From positions 372,001 to 436,000 of the forward strand of contig NZ_CP135439.1 in NCBI RefSeq assembly GCF_032341995.1: a stretch of DNA of 64,000 nucleotides, in the 5' to 3' direction. Numbering within the stretch: the stretch's first letter is position 1; each line of letters opens with the position of its first letter. The translations under genes were made by a program, and so were the position numbers. This DNA is from Domibacillus sp. DTU_2020_1001157_1_SI_ALB_TIR_016 (GTDB lineage: Bacteria > Bacillota > Bacilli > Bacillales > Domibacillaceae). The notes beneath the pieces are model-generated. The model did no database searches, was not told the origin of the DNA, and saw nothing but the letters and a program-made list of their open reading frames with translations. Positions 15,315-21,613 of the stretch are shown one piece after another.

Positions 15315-15571
15315 CACTCAATGTCAATATGACTTTGGGCGCTGGCTGCTGAAGCTAAGATGAAGCAAAAGCGAAAGCAGTCCATATAAGCTCGACTGGC
15401 ATCAGCATCATCAGCAGCGGTATTCTTGGACGCACAGCTGATGATACTTATGACTTCGAGACTGGCTGCTGGAGTCAAGATGAAGCAAAAGTGGAACCTG
15501 GCCTGTCTGGGCTCACACCGCGCAAATTGGGAACTGACATTCAAATGTTCTGATTGTTGAAACCTAATACT
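15315..15571 (+). repeat. Decayed direct repeats resembling the spoIIID 3' end
   Basis: Two copies of a roughly 48-bp unit start at 15329 and 15449, exactly 120 bp apart. Both contain CTGGCTGCTG and AAGATGAAGCAAAAG. Translated, the first copy gives AEAKMKQKRKQS, which resembles the SpoIIID tail GEATKQKWKRSV ending at 15314, so the repeats probably arose by duplication of that tail. No start codon with a ribosome binding site is seen; treated as non-coding. Confidence 0.55.
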
Positions 15572-15611
15572 AAAAAAGGACGTCTCTATTTTAAAAGAGC
15601 GTCCTTTTTTC
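15572..15611 (+). terminator. Terminator after spoIIID and its repeats
   Basis: AAAAAAGGACG and CGTCCTTTTTT form the outer stem, TCTCT/AGAG the inner. It lies about 260 bp after the spoIIID stop, beyond the repeat copies. Confidence 0.9.
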
Positions 15612-15655
15612 ATAGTCAAAAACGGATAATCATTGTCCATACTTTCCTAAATATA

Positions 15656-15664
15656 TGGTAAAAT
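15656..15664 (+). promoter_or_regulatory. Extended -10 promoter for mbl
   Basis: TGG-TAAAAT (15656-15664), an extended -10. The nearest -35-like hexamer, TTGTCC at 15633-15638, is 20 bp away, so recognition would rest on the extended -10. Confidence 0.5.
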
Positions 15665-15732
15665 AGATATTTGGAGCAAAAAAGCGACTTTCATAATAAG
15701 AATAGATAAAGCATATTCAGGGGGAATAAAGC

Positions 15733-16737
15733 ATGTTATCAAGGGATATTGGAATTGATCTTGGCACAGCTAATGTTTTGATTCATGTAAAAGGACAAGG
15801 AATTGTACTAAACGAACCATCTGTTGTCGCACTGGACCGAAGCACAAATAAAGTGCTTGCAGTAGGAGAAGAAGCTTATCAAATGGTCGGCCGGACACCG
15901 GGCAATATCGTAGCGATTCGTCCGCTTCGCGATGGAGTCATTGCCGATTTTGATGTAACCGAATCGATGCTTAGGCACTTTATTAATAAACTAAATGTAA
16001 AAGGCTTTCTATCAAAGCCGCGTATTTTAATTTGCTGCCCGACACAAATTACGGCGGTAGAGCAAAAAGCCATTCGTGAAGCAGCAGAAAAAAGCGGAGG
16101 AAAAACCGTTTATCTGGAAGAAGAGCCGAAGGTGGCGGCTGTTGGCGCCGGCATGGATATTTTTGAGCCGAGCGGAAACATGGTAATTGACATCGGCGGC
16201 GGTACGACGGACGTAGCGGTTTTGTCGCTGGGTGCGATTGTGACAGCTGAGTCGATTAAAGTGGCCGGCAACACATTCGACGCTGACATTATGAACTATG
16301 TGAAAAAGCAGTACAAGCTCTTGATTGGTGAGCGGACAGCAGAAGCGATTAAAATCAACGTCGGAACGGTATATCCAGGTTCTCGCAATGAAGAAATGGA
16401 GATTCGCGGGCGTGACATTATGACGGGACTGCCGAAAATTTTAACGATTACTTCTGTAGAAATTGAAGGGGCATTGCGTGAATCTGTCGCACAAATTGTC
16501 CAGGCCTCTAAAAATGTACTTGAGCAGACACCTCCTGAATTGTCTGCTGACATTATCGACCGCGGTGTGATGCTGACAGGCGGCGGAGCTCTTTTGCACG
16601 GCATTGACCAATTAATGGCAGATGAATTAAAGGTACCGGTATTTGTGGCCGAGAACCCAATGGACTGCGTAGCCATCGGTACAGGTGTTATGCTTGAGAG
16701 CATGGACCGGATTTCTTCCAAAAAAAGAAAAATATGA
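15733..16737 (+). CDS. mbl: Rod-shape determining protein Mbl (MreB family)
   Basis: Actin-like ATPase that forms membrane-associated filaments and directs cell-wall synthesis along the cylinder. 334 residues (B. subtilis Mbl 333). It begins MLSRDIGIDLGTANVLIHVKG, with the phosphate-1 loop; phosphate-2 is MVIDIGGGTTDVAVLSLG, and the adenosine motif GVMLTGGGALLHGIDQLM lies near residue 277. Its place next to spoIIID and upstream of flhO marks it as Mbl rather than MreB. Confidence 0.96.
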   Translation: MLSRDIGIDLGTANVLIHVKGQGIVLNEPSVVALDRSTNKVLAVGEEAYQMVGRTPGNIVAIRPLRDGVIADFDVTESMLRHFINKLNVKGFLSKPRILICCPTQITAVEQKAIREAAEKSGGKTVYLEEEPKVAAVGAGMDIFEPSGNMVIDIGGGTTDVAVLSLGAIVTAESIKVAGNTFDADIMNYVKKQYKLLIGERTAEAIKINVGTVYPGSRNEEMEIRGRDIMTGLPKILTITSVEIEGALRESVAQIVQASKNVLEQTPPELSADIIDRGVMLTGGGALLHGIDQLMADELKVPVFVAENPMDCVAIGTGVMLESMDRISSKKRKI

Positions 16738-16775
16738 ACAAATAAAGCTGCTTTTTATAAGCAGCTTTATTTATT
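16738..16775 (+). terminator. Terminator of mbl
   Basis: AAATAAAGCTGCT and AGCAGCTTTATTT form a 13-bp stem, ending in TATTTTCC. Confidence 0.88.
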
Positions 16776-16877
16776 TTCCCTCAAACTGTCTATTTTTCTT
16801 ATTATTTTCTGTTAATGCAGGGGGTGCCATTGTATAATGAAGACGGCATCTATTGCTAAAAAATTGAGGTGAAAAAG

Positions 16878-17678
16878 TTGTTTAAAGGGTTTTACACTGC
16901 TGCCTCAGGCATGATTGCCCAGCAGCGGCGCACTGAAATTTTAACGAACAACATGTCAAATGCGAATACACCGGGCTACAAAGCAGACCAGACAAGTGTA
17001 AGAGCTTTTCCGGAAATGCTTTTAAAGCGGATGGATAAAACATCTATACCGGTCGAAAATAAATTAAATGTGCCGCTTGAGCCGCAAATCGGCGCGCTCA
17101 ATACTGGCGTCTACTTACAAGAAACAATGCCTAATTTCCGTCAGGGTGACGTTCGGGAAACAGGGCTGAAAACAGATCTTGCTTTGCAGGGAGAGTCTGT
17201 TTTCTTTGCCGTTCAAAACGGAGCCGGTGAACCGCGCTATACAAGAAATGGAAATTTCACGCTGGATTTGGAAGGATACTTAACAACAGCTTCTGGCTTC
17301 TACGTACAGGATACAGAAGGACGCCGGATTCAGCTGTCTTCTGATCAATTTGAAGTAGACAGCTCAGGCCGAATCACGGAAAATGGACAGCAGGTAGCAC
17401 AAATCGGTGTTGCCTACGCCGAAAACCCAAATGATTTAATTAAAGAGGGAGACGGCCTGTACCGGATTGACGGAGCAGCTCTTCCAAATGCGTTCGGGAG
17501 CGAGGATGCCGTGTTTTCTATTCAGCAGGCGGCCCTAGAAGGATCAAATACGGATACAGCCCGAACGATGACCGATATGATGACAGCTTACCGTTCATTT
17601 GAAGCAAACCAGAAGGTGCTGACTGCTTACGACCGCAGCATGGAAAAAGCGGCGAACGAAATCGGGCGCGTAACGTAA
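16878..17678 (+). CDS. flhO: Flagellar hook-basal body protein FlhO (FlgF/FlgG family)
   Basis: Distal-rod-type protein of the flagellar basal body, exported by the flagellar type III apparatus. I prefer the TTG at 16878 because the GTG at 16869 overlaps the Shine-Dalgarno GAGGTGA. The result, MFKGFYTAASGMIAQQRRTEIL, aligns with the B. subtilis FlhO start (MLKGLYTATSAMIAQQRRTE) and gives 266 residues. The N-terminal motif NNMSNANTPGYKADQ and the C-terminal coiled-coil TARTMTDMMTAYRSFEANQKVLTAYDRSM are the paired rod signatures. In an operon with flhP. Confidence 0.93.
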   Translation: MFKGFYTAASGMIAQQRRTEILTNNMSNANTPGYKADQTSVRAFPEMLLKRMDKTSIPVENKLNVPLEPQIGALNTGVYLQETMPNFRQGDVRETGLKTDLALQGESVFFAVQNGAGEPRYTRNGNFTLDLEGYLTTASGFYVQDTEGRRIQLSSDQFEVDSSGRITENGQQVAQIGVAYAENPNDLIKEGDGLYRIDGAALPNAFGSEDAVFSIQQAALEGSNTDTARTMTDMMTAYRSFEANQKVLTAYDRSMEKAANEIGRVT

Positions 17679-17691
17679 AGGAGAACGCAGA

Positions 17692-18480
17692 ATGAACAGA
17701 ACTATGATCAATGCGGTCAATACGATGTCACAGCTTCAAAAAAAGATGGACGTAACGAGCAATAACATCGCGAACATCAATACAGCAGGATACAAACGAA
17801 GCGAAGCCACGTTTGCCGATTTGATTCATCAGCAGGCCAATAATATGGAACCTCAAAGCGAAGACGCAGGAAGACTGACGCCATCCGGCCTCCGTCTTGG
17901 GGTCGGTGCCCAGATGGCGCAGGCGCAAATGGTTGGAACGCAGGGCACGCTGCAGCAGACAGGACGCACATTGGATATTGCCCTATCCAAGCCGAATCAG
18001 TTTTTTAAAGTGCTGGTAGAGGATGAGCAGGGCAACAACCGCGTACATTACACACGAGACGGCTCGTTTTCTGTGACACCGGCTGGCGGAGGCAATGTGA
18101 TGCTCGTCACATCGGAAGGCTACCCCGTGCTTGATGAACGGGATAACCCGGTTGTGCTGCCTGAGAATGAAATGGAAAACCAGGCAGGGACCCTGGTTGG
18201 GCTCGTTCAAGTAGACAAGCCGCAATTTTTAGAGCGGGCGTCCCAAAATCTGCTTGTGCTGCCGGAGAACCCGGCCACAGCCGAAAATCAAATTCTGCGT
18301 AATTTGAATGCGGCTGAACGCCAGCAGGCGGGTATTCAAACAGGGGCCCTTGAAATGTCCAATGTTGACTTTTCAAAAGAAATGAGCGACCTGATGATTA
18401 CCCAGCGCTCTTATCAATTCCAATCAAAGGCGATTTCAATCGCTGATCAAATGCTTGGCTTAATTAACGGGGTCAGATAA
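17692..18480 (+). CDS. flhP: Flagellar hook-basal body protein FlhP (FlgF/FlgG family)
   Basis: Second rod-type protein, 262 residues, 13 nt after flhO with AAAGGAGAACGCAG as ribosome binding site. N-terminal NAVNTMSQLQKKMDVTSNNIANINTAGYKRSEATF; C-terminal GALEMSNVDFSKEMSDLMITQRSYQFQSKAI. It is needed for swarming and flagellar assembly in B. subtilis. No sigma-D promoter was recognised before the pair; TATAAT at 16833-16838 could drive them. Confidence 0.93.
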   Translation: MNRTMINAVNTMSQLQKKMDVTSNNIANINTAGYKRSEATFADLIHQQANNMEPQSEDAGRLTPSGLRLGVGAQMAQAQMVGTQGTLQQTGRTLDIALSKPNQFFKVLVEDEQGNNRVHYTRDGSFSVTPAGGGNVMLVTSEGYPVLDERDNPVVLPENEMENQAGTLVGLVQVDKPQFLERASQNLLVLPENPATAENQILRNLNAAERQQAGIQTGALEMSNVDFSKEMSDLMITQRSYQFQSKAISIADQMLGLINGVR

Positions 18481-18496
18481 AGGGGAAGGATTAATT

Positions 18497-18700
18497 GTGA
18501 CAAATGGATTGAAGCGGACGAAACAAACCCGCCTCACCCCCCTTGGCAGATTTGTTTTGTCATTGTTTTTCATTGTCCTGACCGCCATTATCGGTGCGCT
18601 GATTGGATACAGTATTATCGGGAGTGGAAACCCGATTGACGTATTTAAATGGGACACGTGGATGAATTTATATGACGTAGTCGTAAACAGTCTTTTTTAA
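18497..18700 (+). CDS. EpuA-like small membrane protein
   Basis: 67 residues from a GTG: a basic N-terminus [16 protein letters not shown], one membrane helix (about 18-42, [23 protein letters not shown]), and a short outer tail ending [18 protein letters not shown]. This is the pattern of the EpuA family, which databases label misleadingly as DNA-directed RNA polymerase subunit beta; it sits between flagellar rod genes and fabZ in many Bacilli. Function unknown. It lies 16 nt after flhP and just before fabZ, so it is probably part of one transcript. Confidence 0.6.
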   Translation: MTNGLKRTKQTRLTPLGRFVLSLFFIVLTAIIGALIGYSIIGSGNPIDVFKWDTWMNLYDVVVNSLF

Positions 18701-18713
18701 GGTGGGTGCTAGT

Positions 18714-19133
18714 ATGGATATTCGTGAAATTAAAGAAACAATTCCGCATCGCTATCCGTTTCTGCTTGTAGACCGGATTCTTGAGGTCGAGGAAGGAAAG
18801 CGTGCGGTCGGCATTAAAAACGTGACCGCTAATGAAGAATTTTTTAATGGTCATTTTCCGGACTATCCGGTTATGCCGGGCGTATTAATCGTGGAAGCAC
18901 TGGCGCAGGTAGGTGCGGTCGCGATGTTGAAAAAAGAAGAAAACAAAGGCCGTCTTGCTTTTTTCGCCGGCATCGACAACTGCCGGTTTAAACGGCAGGT
19001 TATTCCGGGCGATCAGCTTCGCCTTGAGGTGGAGATGACACGCCTGCGCGGCTCGATTGGAAAAGCAAAAGCTACAGCGACAGTAGACGGCGAGCTTGTT
19101 TGTGAAGCAGACTTAATGTTTGCTTTGGAATAG
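18714..19133 (+). CDS. fabZ: 3-hydroxyacyl-[acyl-carrier-protein] dehydratase FabZ
   Basis: Dehydrates beta-hydroxyacyl-ACP in type II fatty acid synthesis. 139 residues. The ATG at 18714 follows AAGGTGG by 8 nt; the frame from 18702 is too close to it. It starts [22 protein letters not shown]. The hot-dog-fold active site is in [23 protein letters not shown], with the catalytic histidine near residue 47 and glutamate near 61. Intact. Confidence 0.96.
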   Translation: MDIREIKETIPHRYPFLLVDRILEVEEGKRAVGIKNVTANEEFFNGHFPDYPVMPGVLIVEALAQVGAVAMLKKEENKGRLAFFAGIDNCRFKRQVIPGDQLRLEVEMTRLRGSIGKAKATATVDGELVCEADLMFALE

Positions 19134-19135
19134 AA

Positions 19136-19178
19136 GAAAGCGGTACTGCCATTTTTATATGGCAGCACCGCTTTTTTA
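19136..19178 (+). terminator. Terminator of fabZ
   Basis: AAAGCGGT(A)CTGCCAT and ATGGCAGCACCGCTTT form a long stem with one mismatch, followed by T7. Confidence 0.9.
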
Positions 19179-19287
19179 TTTTATACTTGTGCCTCTTTTA
19201 TAAAAAAACGGATATTTTGACCAATTGCGGGAAACAATACATCACGTAAGAGGATCAATTCTACAGAAATGAAAGGGGCTTTTTTAG

Positions 19288-19605
19288 ATGAATGCAAAGT
19301 TATTTAAATTAGTGGGCGGTTCTTTGCTTGTGACGATGATTTTAGCTGGGTGCGGCGGCGGTCAGGATGAGGAAGAGCAGCAGGAGGATCAGCAGGAACA
19401 ACAGCAGGAACAGCAGGATAATGGCACCGATACGCAAAATGACGTGATGGATGGCGAACAGGATATAGAGGAAGATGTGAATGAAGGCGAGCAGGATGTA
19501 GAAGAAGGTGTGGATCAAGGCGAGCAGGATCTGCAAGAGAATATTGATGAGGGTCAGGATGAGTTGGAAGATAACGGAAACAACAACAATAACAACAACC
19601 AATAA
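19288..19605 (+). CDS. Acidic repeat lipoprotein
   Basis: 105 residues from an ATG. The signal peptide ends in the lipobox LAGC (C22). After it comes a Glu/Gln-rich stretch, then four 11-residue repeats: DGEQDIEEDVN, EGEQDVEEGVD, QGEQDLQENID and EGQDELEDNG. The tail is poly-Asn and ends in Gln. The 11-residue spacing suggests an extended right-handed coiled coil on the outer membrane face. The protein is extremely acidic and has almost no aromatic residues. Function unknown; not a recognised enzyme family. Confidence 0.8.
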   Translation: MNAKLFKLVGGSLLVTMILAGCGGGQDEEEQQEDQQEQQQEQQDNGTDTQNDVMDGEQDIEEDVNEGEQDVEEGVDQGEQDLQENIDEGQDELEDNGNNNNNNNQ

Positions 19606-19607
19606 TC

Positions 19608-19650
19608 AAAAGAAAGCATCGGGCGCCAGCGTCTCCGATGCTTCTTTTAT
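19608..19650 (+). terminator. Terminator of the acidic lipoprotein gene
   Basis: GAAAGCATCGG and CCGATGCTTC form the outer stem, followed by TTTT. Confidence 0.85.
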
Positions 19651-19662
19651 TAACAAAAAATT

Positions 19663-19691
19663 TTGTCACCGGTTCAAAAGTATGATAGAGT
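19663..19691 (+). promoter_or_regulatory. Sigma-A promoter with extended -10
   Basis: TTGTCA (19663-19668), 17 bp, TAGAGT (19686-19691), with TGA directly before the -10. It stands before the frameshift gene at 19745. Confidence 0.65.
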
Positions 19692-19744
19692 ATAAGAGTT
19701 ATTATTCTAAAGAAGTCAATGAGGCTATTTCTAGGAGGTACCTA

Positions 19745-20155
19745 TTGGCAATGTCCATCTTAAGTGGTTTATCACACGGTATTAAAATTAGCATTACCCG
19801 TTCCATTACAACGGCGTTTGAACAATATATGGCCAATATCATGTGGGAGGAAGAAGCCTATAGCCCCGCTGATTTCATGAAGGAATGGCAGAGCTATATT
19901 CATAAGCATGCTTCCTGGTATCATGATGTGCCGGACGATGTGAAAAACGATCCGCGGTTTCATGAAGAGCTGGCTGGTAAAATCAATCAAGTCGTCGCAA
20001 AAATTTTCTCGGAAGAACCAACAGCCGAGCAAATTGAGACATTGAATGCACAGCAGGAAAAGCTTGGAACCGATTACGATTTCTCATGTAAAGCGGAAGC
20101 CCGTTTTTATATTGATTTTTTAAATGAATACGAAAAAAAAAAGCCGAAGGGCTAA
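19745..20155 (+). CDS. Hypothetical protein, zero-frame product of a probable frameshift gene
   Basis: 136-residue product not matched to a named family. AGGAGG at 19733-19738 supports the TTG at 19745 (6-nt spacing); the ATG at 19751 is 12 nt away. The sequence is helical and mixed-charge, beginning LAMSILSGLSHGIKISITRSI, with no signal peptide or membrane segment. It ends YEKKKPKG and stops at 20153-20155. Ten A residues at 20133-20142 hold A-AAA-AAG in the zero frame. A -1 shift there would join it to a 61-codon open stretch (20143-20328), giving 194 residues. The gene lies between the acidic lipoprotein and ywpF. Confidence 0.75.
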   Translation: MAMSILSGLSHGIKISITRSITTAFEQYMANIMWEEEAYSPADFMKEWQSYIHKHASWYHDVPDDVKNDPRFHEELAGKINQVVAKIFSEEPTAEQIETLNAQQEKLGTDYDFSCKAEARFYIDFLNEYEKKKPKG

Positions 20156-20180
20156 GTCCGGCCGATGAACAGGACTTAGC
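20137..20180 (+). promoter_or_regulatory. Putative -1 programmed frameshift site
   Basis: Slippery heptamer A-AAA-AAG (20137-20143), split into codons in the zero frame as known sites require. A 7-nt spacer (20144-20150) follows. Then comes a perfect 9-bp hairpin, GCTAAGTCC (20151-20159) with GGACTTAGC (20172-20180), and a 12-nt loop. The zero-frame stop (20153-20155) lies inside the hairpin. The same arrangement drives the E. coli dnaX frameshift. The alternatives are transcript slippage on the A10 run or a simple indel. Confidence 0.6.
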
Positions 20181-20328
20181 ACTGGCTTCGCTGCTGTATG
20201 CCGAGGTGTATGATGAAAATCTGCCGATGCAGTCATACACAAAACAGGATATCTCTTATCTTATCCAGCTGCTTCAGCAGACGCTTCAAACTGGCCAGGA
20301 CGGACTCCGGTCGGATATTATTCATTGA
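20143..20328 (+). CDS. -1 frame extension of the hypothetical protein
   Basis: 61 codons plus stop, with no start codon or ribosome binding site of its own. It reads AEGLSPADEQDLALASLLY..., with an amphipathic segment SYTKQDISYLIQLLQQTLQ and the end GLRSDIIH. Residue composition is that of a real protein, and it continues the helical, acidic character of the upstream frame. It is best read as the C-terminus of the gene at 19745, made after a -1 shift. Confidence 0.6.
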   Translation, partial: AEGLSPADEQDLALASLLYAEVYDENLPMQSYTKQDISYLIQLLQQTLQTGQDGLRSDIIH

Positions 20329-20331
20329 TTG

Positions 20332-20361
20332 AACGCTTTCCCTTAAAGGAAGGCGTTTTTT
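20332..20361 (+). terminator. Bidirectional terminator between the frameshift gene and ywpF
   Basis: AACGC(T)TTCC and GGAAGGCGTT around CTTAAA, followed by T8 on the plus strand. Confidence 0.8.
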
Positions 20362-20781
20362 TTATTGCTCTACTTTAGGGCGGCTGTGGAGAGCTTCTGT
20401 AAATGCCTCAAGCAGCTTTTCTCCAGAAAGGCCTTTTTCTACAAGAGAATGAAGAACCTGCTTGGCATATTCGTTTCGCATCTGGCGCAGCTGTGCATCA
20501 AATAAAATACTTGTACCGTCTTCCAAAAGCTCGAAGGAACGGATCGATACGGTAAACATCGCCGGGTCATTACCAGGATGTGAAATGGCGACACGTGCTG
20601 TCAGCTGCTCATCCTGTTCGAAAGTACGGACCAGCTGTACATCTTCTTCTTGTAAAAACAGCTCAATCAGCCATGAACGCTGTTCATCTTCACGGTTAAT
20701 AATGAGGCCGTCCTGAAGCGGGACTGGGGTCATCTCTCCCTTTTTTTCGAAAAAAAAGGCTGCTACTTTAAAGGTTTTCAA
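20362..20781 (-). CDS. ywpF: YwpF-like protein
   Basis: 139 residues beginning at a TTG at 20781 (LKTFKVAAFFFEKKGEMTPVPL), with AGAGGAG about 10 nt upstream. The longer frame to 20850 starts in a hydrophobic stretch that is not part of the family. YwpF-like proteins are soluble, of unknown function, and lie between fabZ and ssbB in Bacillus. The middle (SWLIELFLQEEDVQLVRTF) and the helical C-terminus fit the family. Single-gene minus-strand unit, converging with the frameshift gene. Confidence 0.8.
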   Translation of the reverse strand: MKTFKVAAFFFEKKGEMTPVPLQDGLIINREDEQRSWLIELFLQEEDVQLVRTFEQDEQLTARVAISHPGNDPAMFTVSIRSFELLEDGTSILFDAQLRQMRNEYAKQVLHSLVEKGLSGEKLLEAFTEALHSRPKVEQ

Positions 20782-21006
20782 GTCGTTCACGCTCCTCTCA
20801 AGAAAGCGATTTATTAAAGAAAGTATAACAAGAATTAAACGAAAAATCATTTTTTGACCAAAAGGGATCGCCTTCCATCAAACAGGAAAGAAAAATAGTT
20901 CCCATAATTAACCTAAAAATGGGAAGAACATAAAGGAAATGACCTTTGTGTAAACCCATGTTTTTCCTTTATGCTAAAGCCAGCCCAACGAAAGGAGGGG
21001 AGCGAG

Positions 21007-21384
21007 CTGATAAATCAAGTGACGCTTGTCGGCAGACTGACAAAGCATCCAGAGGTGAAACATACAACAGACGGCACACCGCTTTTACAGACAACGATTG
21101 CGGTCAACCGGCCGTATCGAAATGCAAAGGGCGAAACAGACACCGATTTTATTTACTGCACAGTCTGGGGGCGCCTGGCCCAAACGGCAGCCAAGTACAG
21201 TGAAAAAGGTTCTTTGGTTGCTGTACTCGGTTCGATTCAAACGCGCAACTATAAAGACTCAAGCGGTAAAACCATTTATGTAACGGAAGTGCTTGTCCAG
21301 ACGATTCGTTTTCTCAGTAAAAAGCAGGCTGACACGCAGACGGGTGAATCGCCCGGCGTCATTCAAACTGTACCGTTAATTTAG
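21007..21384 (+). CDS. ssbB: Single-stranded DNA-binding protein SsbB, CTG start
   Basis: OB-fold ssDNA-binding protein linked to natural transformation in B. subtilis (YwpH/SsbB). The sequence xINQVTLVGRLTKHPEVKHT aligns with the B. subtilis start MFNQVMLVGRLTKDPDLRYT, so the initiator codon is the CTG at 21007. A perfect AAAGGAGG lies 8 nt before it (20991-20998). No ATG, GTG or TTG is near; the ATG at 20971 has no ribosome binding site and would add 12 unrelated residues. 125 residues. It lacks the acidic DDDIPF-type tail of SsbA, as expected for SsbB. Confidence 0.9.
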   Translation: MINQVTLVGRLTKHPEVKHTTDGTPLLQTTIAVNRPYRNAKGETDTDFIYCTVWGRLAQTAAKYSEKGSLVAVLGSIQTRNYKDSSGKTIYVTEVLVQTIRFLSKKQADTQTGESPGVIQTVPLI

Positions 21385-21393
21385 AGGTGAACC

Positions 21394-21513
21394 ATGACAG
21401 AACAAGTTGAACGTGTGATCGAAGATGTGATTTTTCAGCTAGGCAAAGCAAAAGCCATTATTTATCAGCTTGAAGAACGAGTTCAAAGATTAGAACAGCA
21501 GCAGCAAAAGTAA
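21394..21513 (+). CDS. Small coiled-coil peptide downstream of ssbB
   Basis: 39 residues (MTEQVERVIEDVIFQLGKAK...), ATG at 21394 behind AGAGGTGAACC, 9 nt after the ssbB stop. Hydrophobic residues fall in a heptad pattern (VIEDVIFQLGKAKAIIYQLEERVQRL), ending in four Gln and Lys, so a short parallel coiled coil is likely. It is probably translated with ssbB. Function unknown. Confidence 0.65.
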   Translation: MTEQVERVIEDVIFQLGKAKAIIYQLEERVQRLEQQQQK

Positions 21514-21514
21514 A

Positions 21515-21538
21515 GGGCAGCCCGTCCTGGCTGCCCCA
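21515..21538 (+). terminator. GC-rich hairpin after the ssbB unit
   Basis: GGGCAG and CTGCCC (with GC extensions) form a stem 2 nt after the small peptide stop. No T-run; a weaker partner of the terminator at 21575. Confidence 0.5.
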
Positions 21539-21574
21539 ATCCCCTCATATCCCCATAACGGCGCCCGCCGCATA

Positions 21575-21613
21575 CCCCGCCTGCCATTCCTCTAGCGCAG
21601 GGCGGGGTTTTTA
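21575..21613 (+). terminator. Terminator overlapping the end of the helicase gene
   Basis: CCCCGCC-TGC and GCA-G-GGCGGGG form a strong stem followed by TTTTTAT on the plus strand. It closes the ssbB transcript and overlaps the 3' end of the convergent helicase gene. Confidence 0.7.

Noticed and set aside
15315..15571. CRISPR-like array in the repeats after spoIIID
   Set aside because: Only two diverged copies 120 bp apart, no regular spacers and no cas genes; better explained as duplicated gene ends.
19304..19669. Minus-strand frames over the acidic lipoprotein (121 and 86 codons)
   Set aside because: Antisense of Glu/Gln codons gives Leu/Pro-rich frames that look membrane-like; no start signal.
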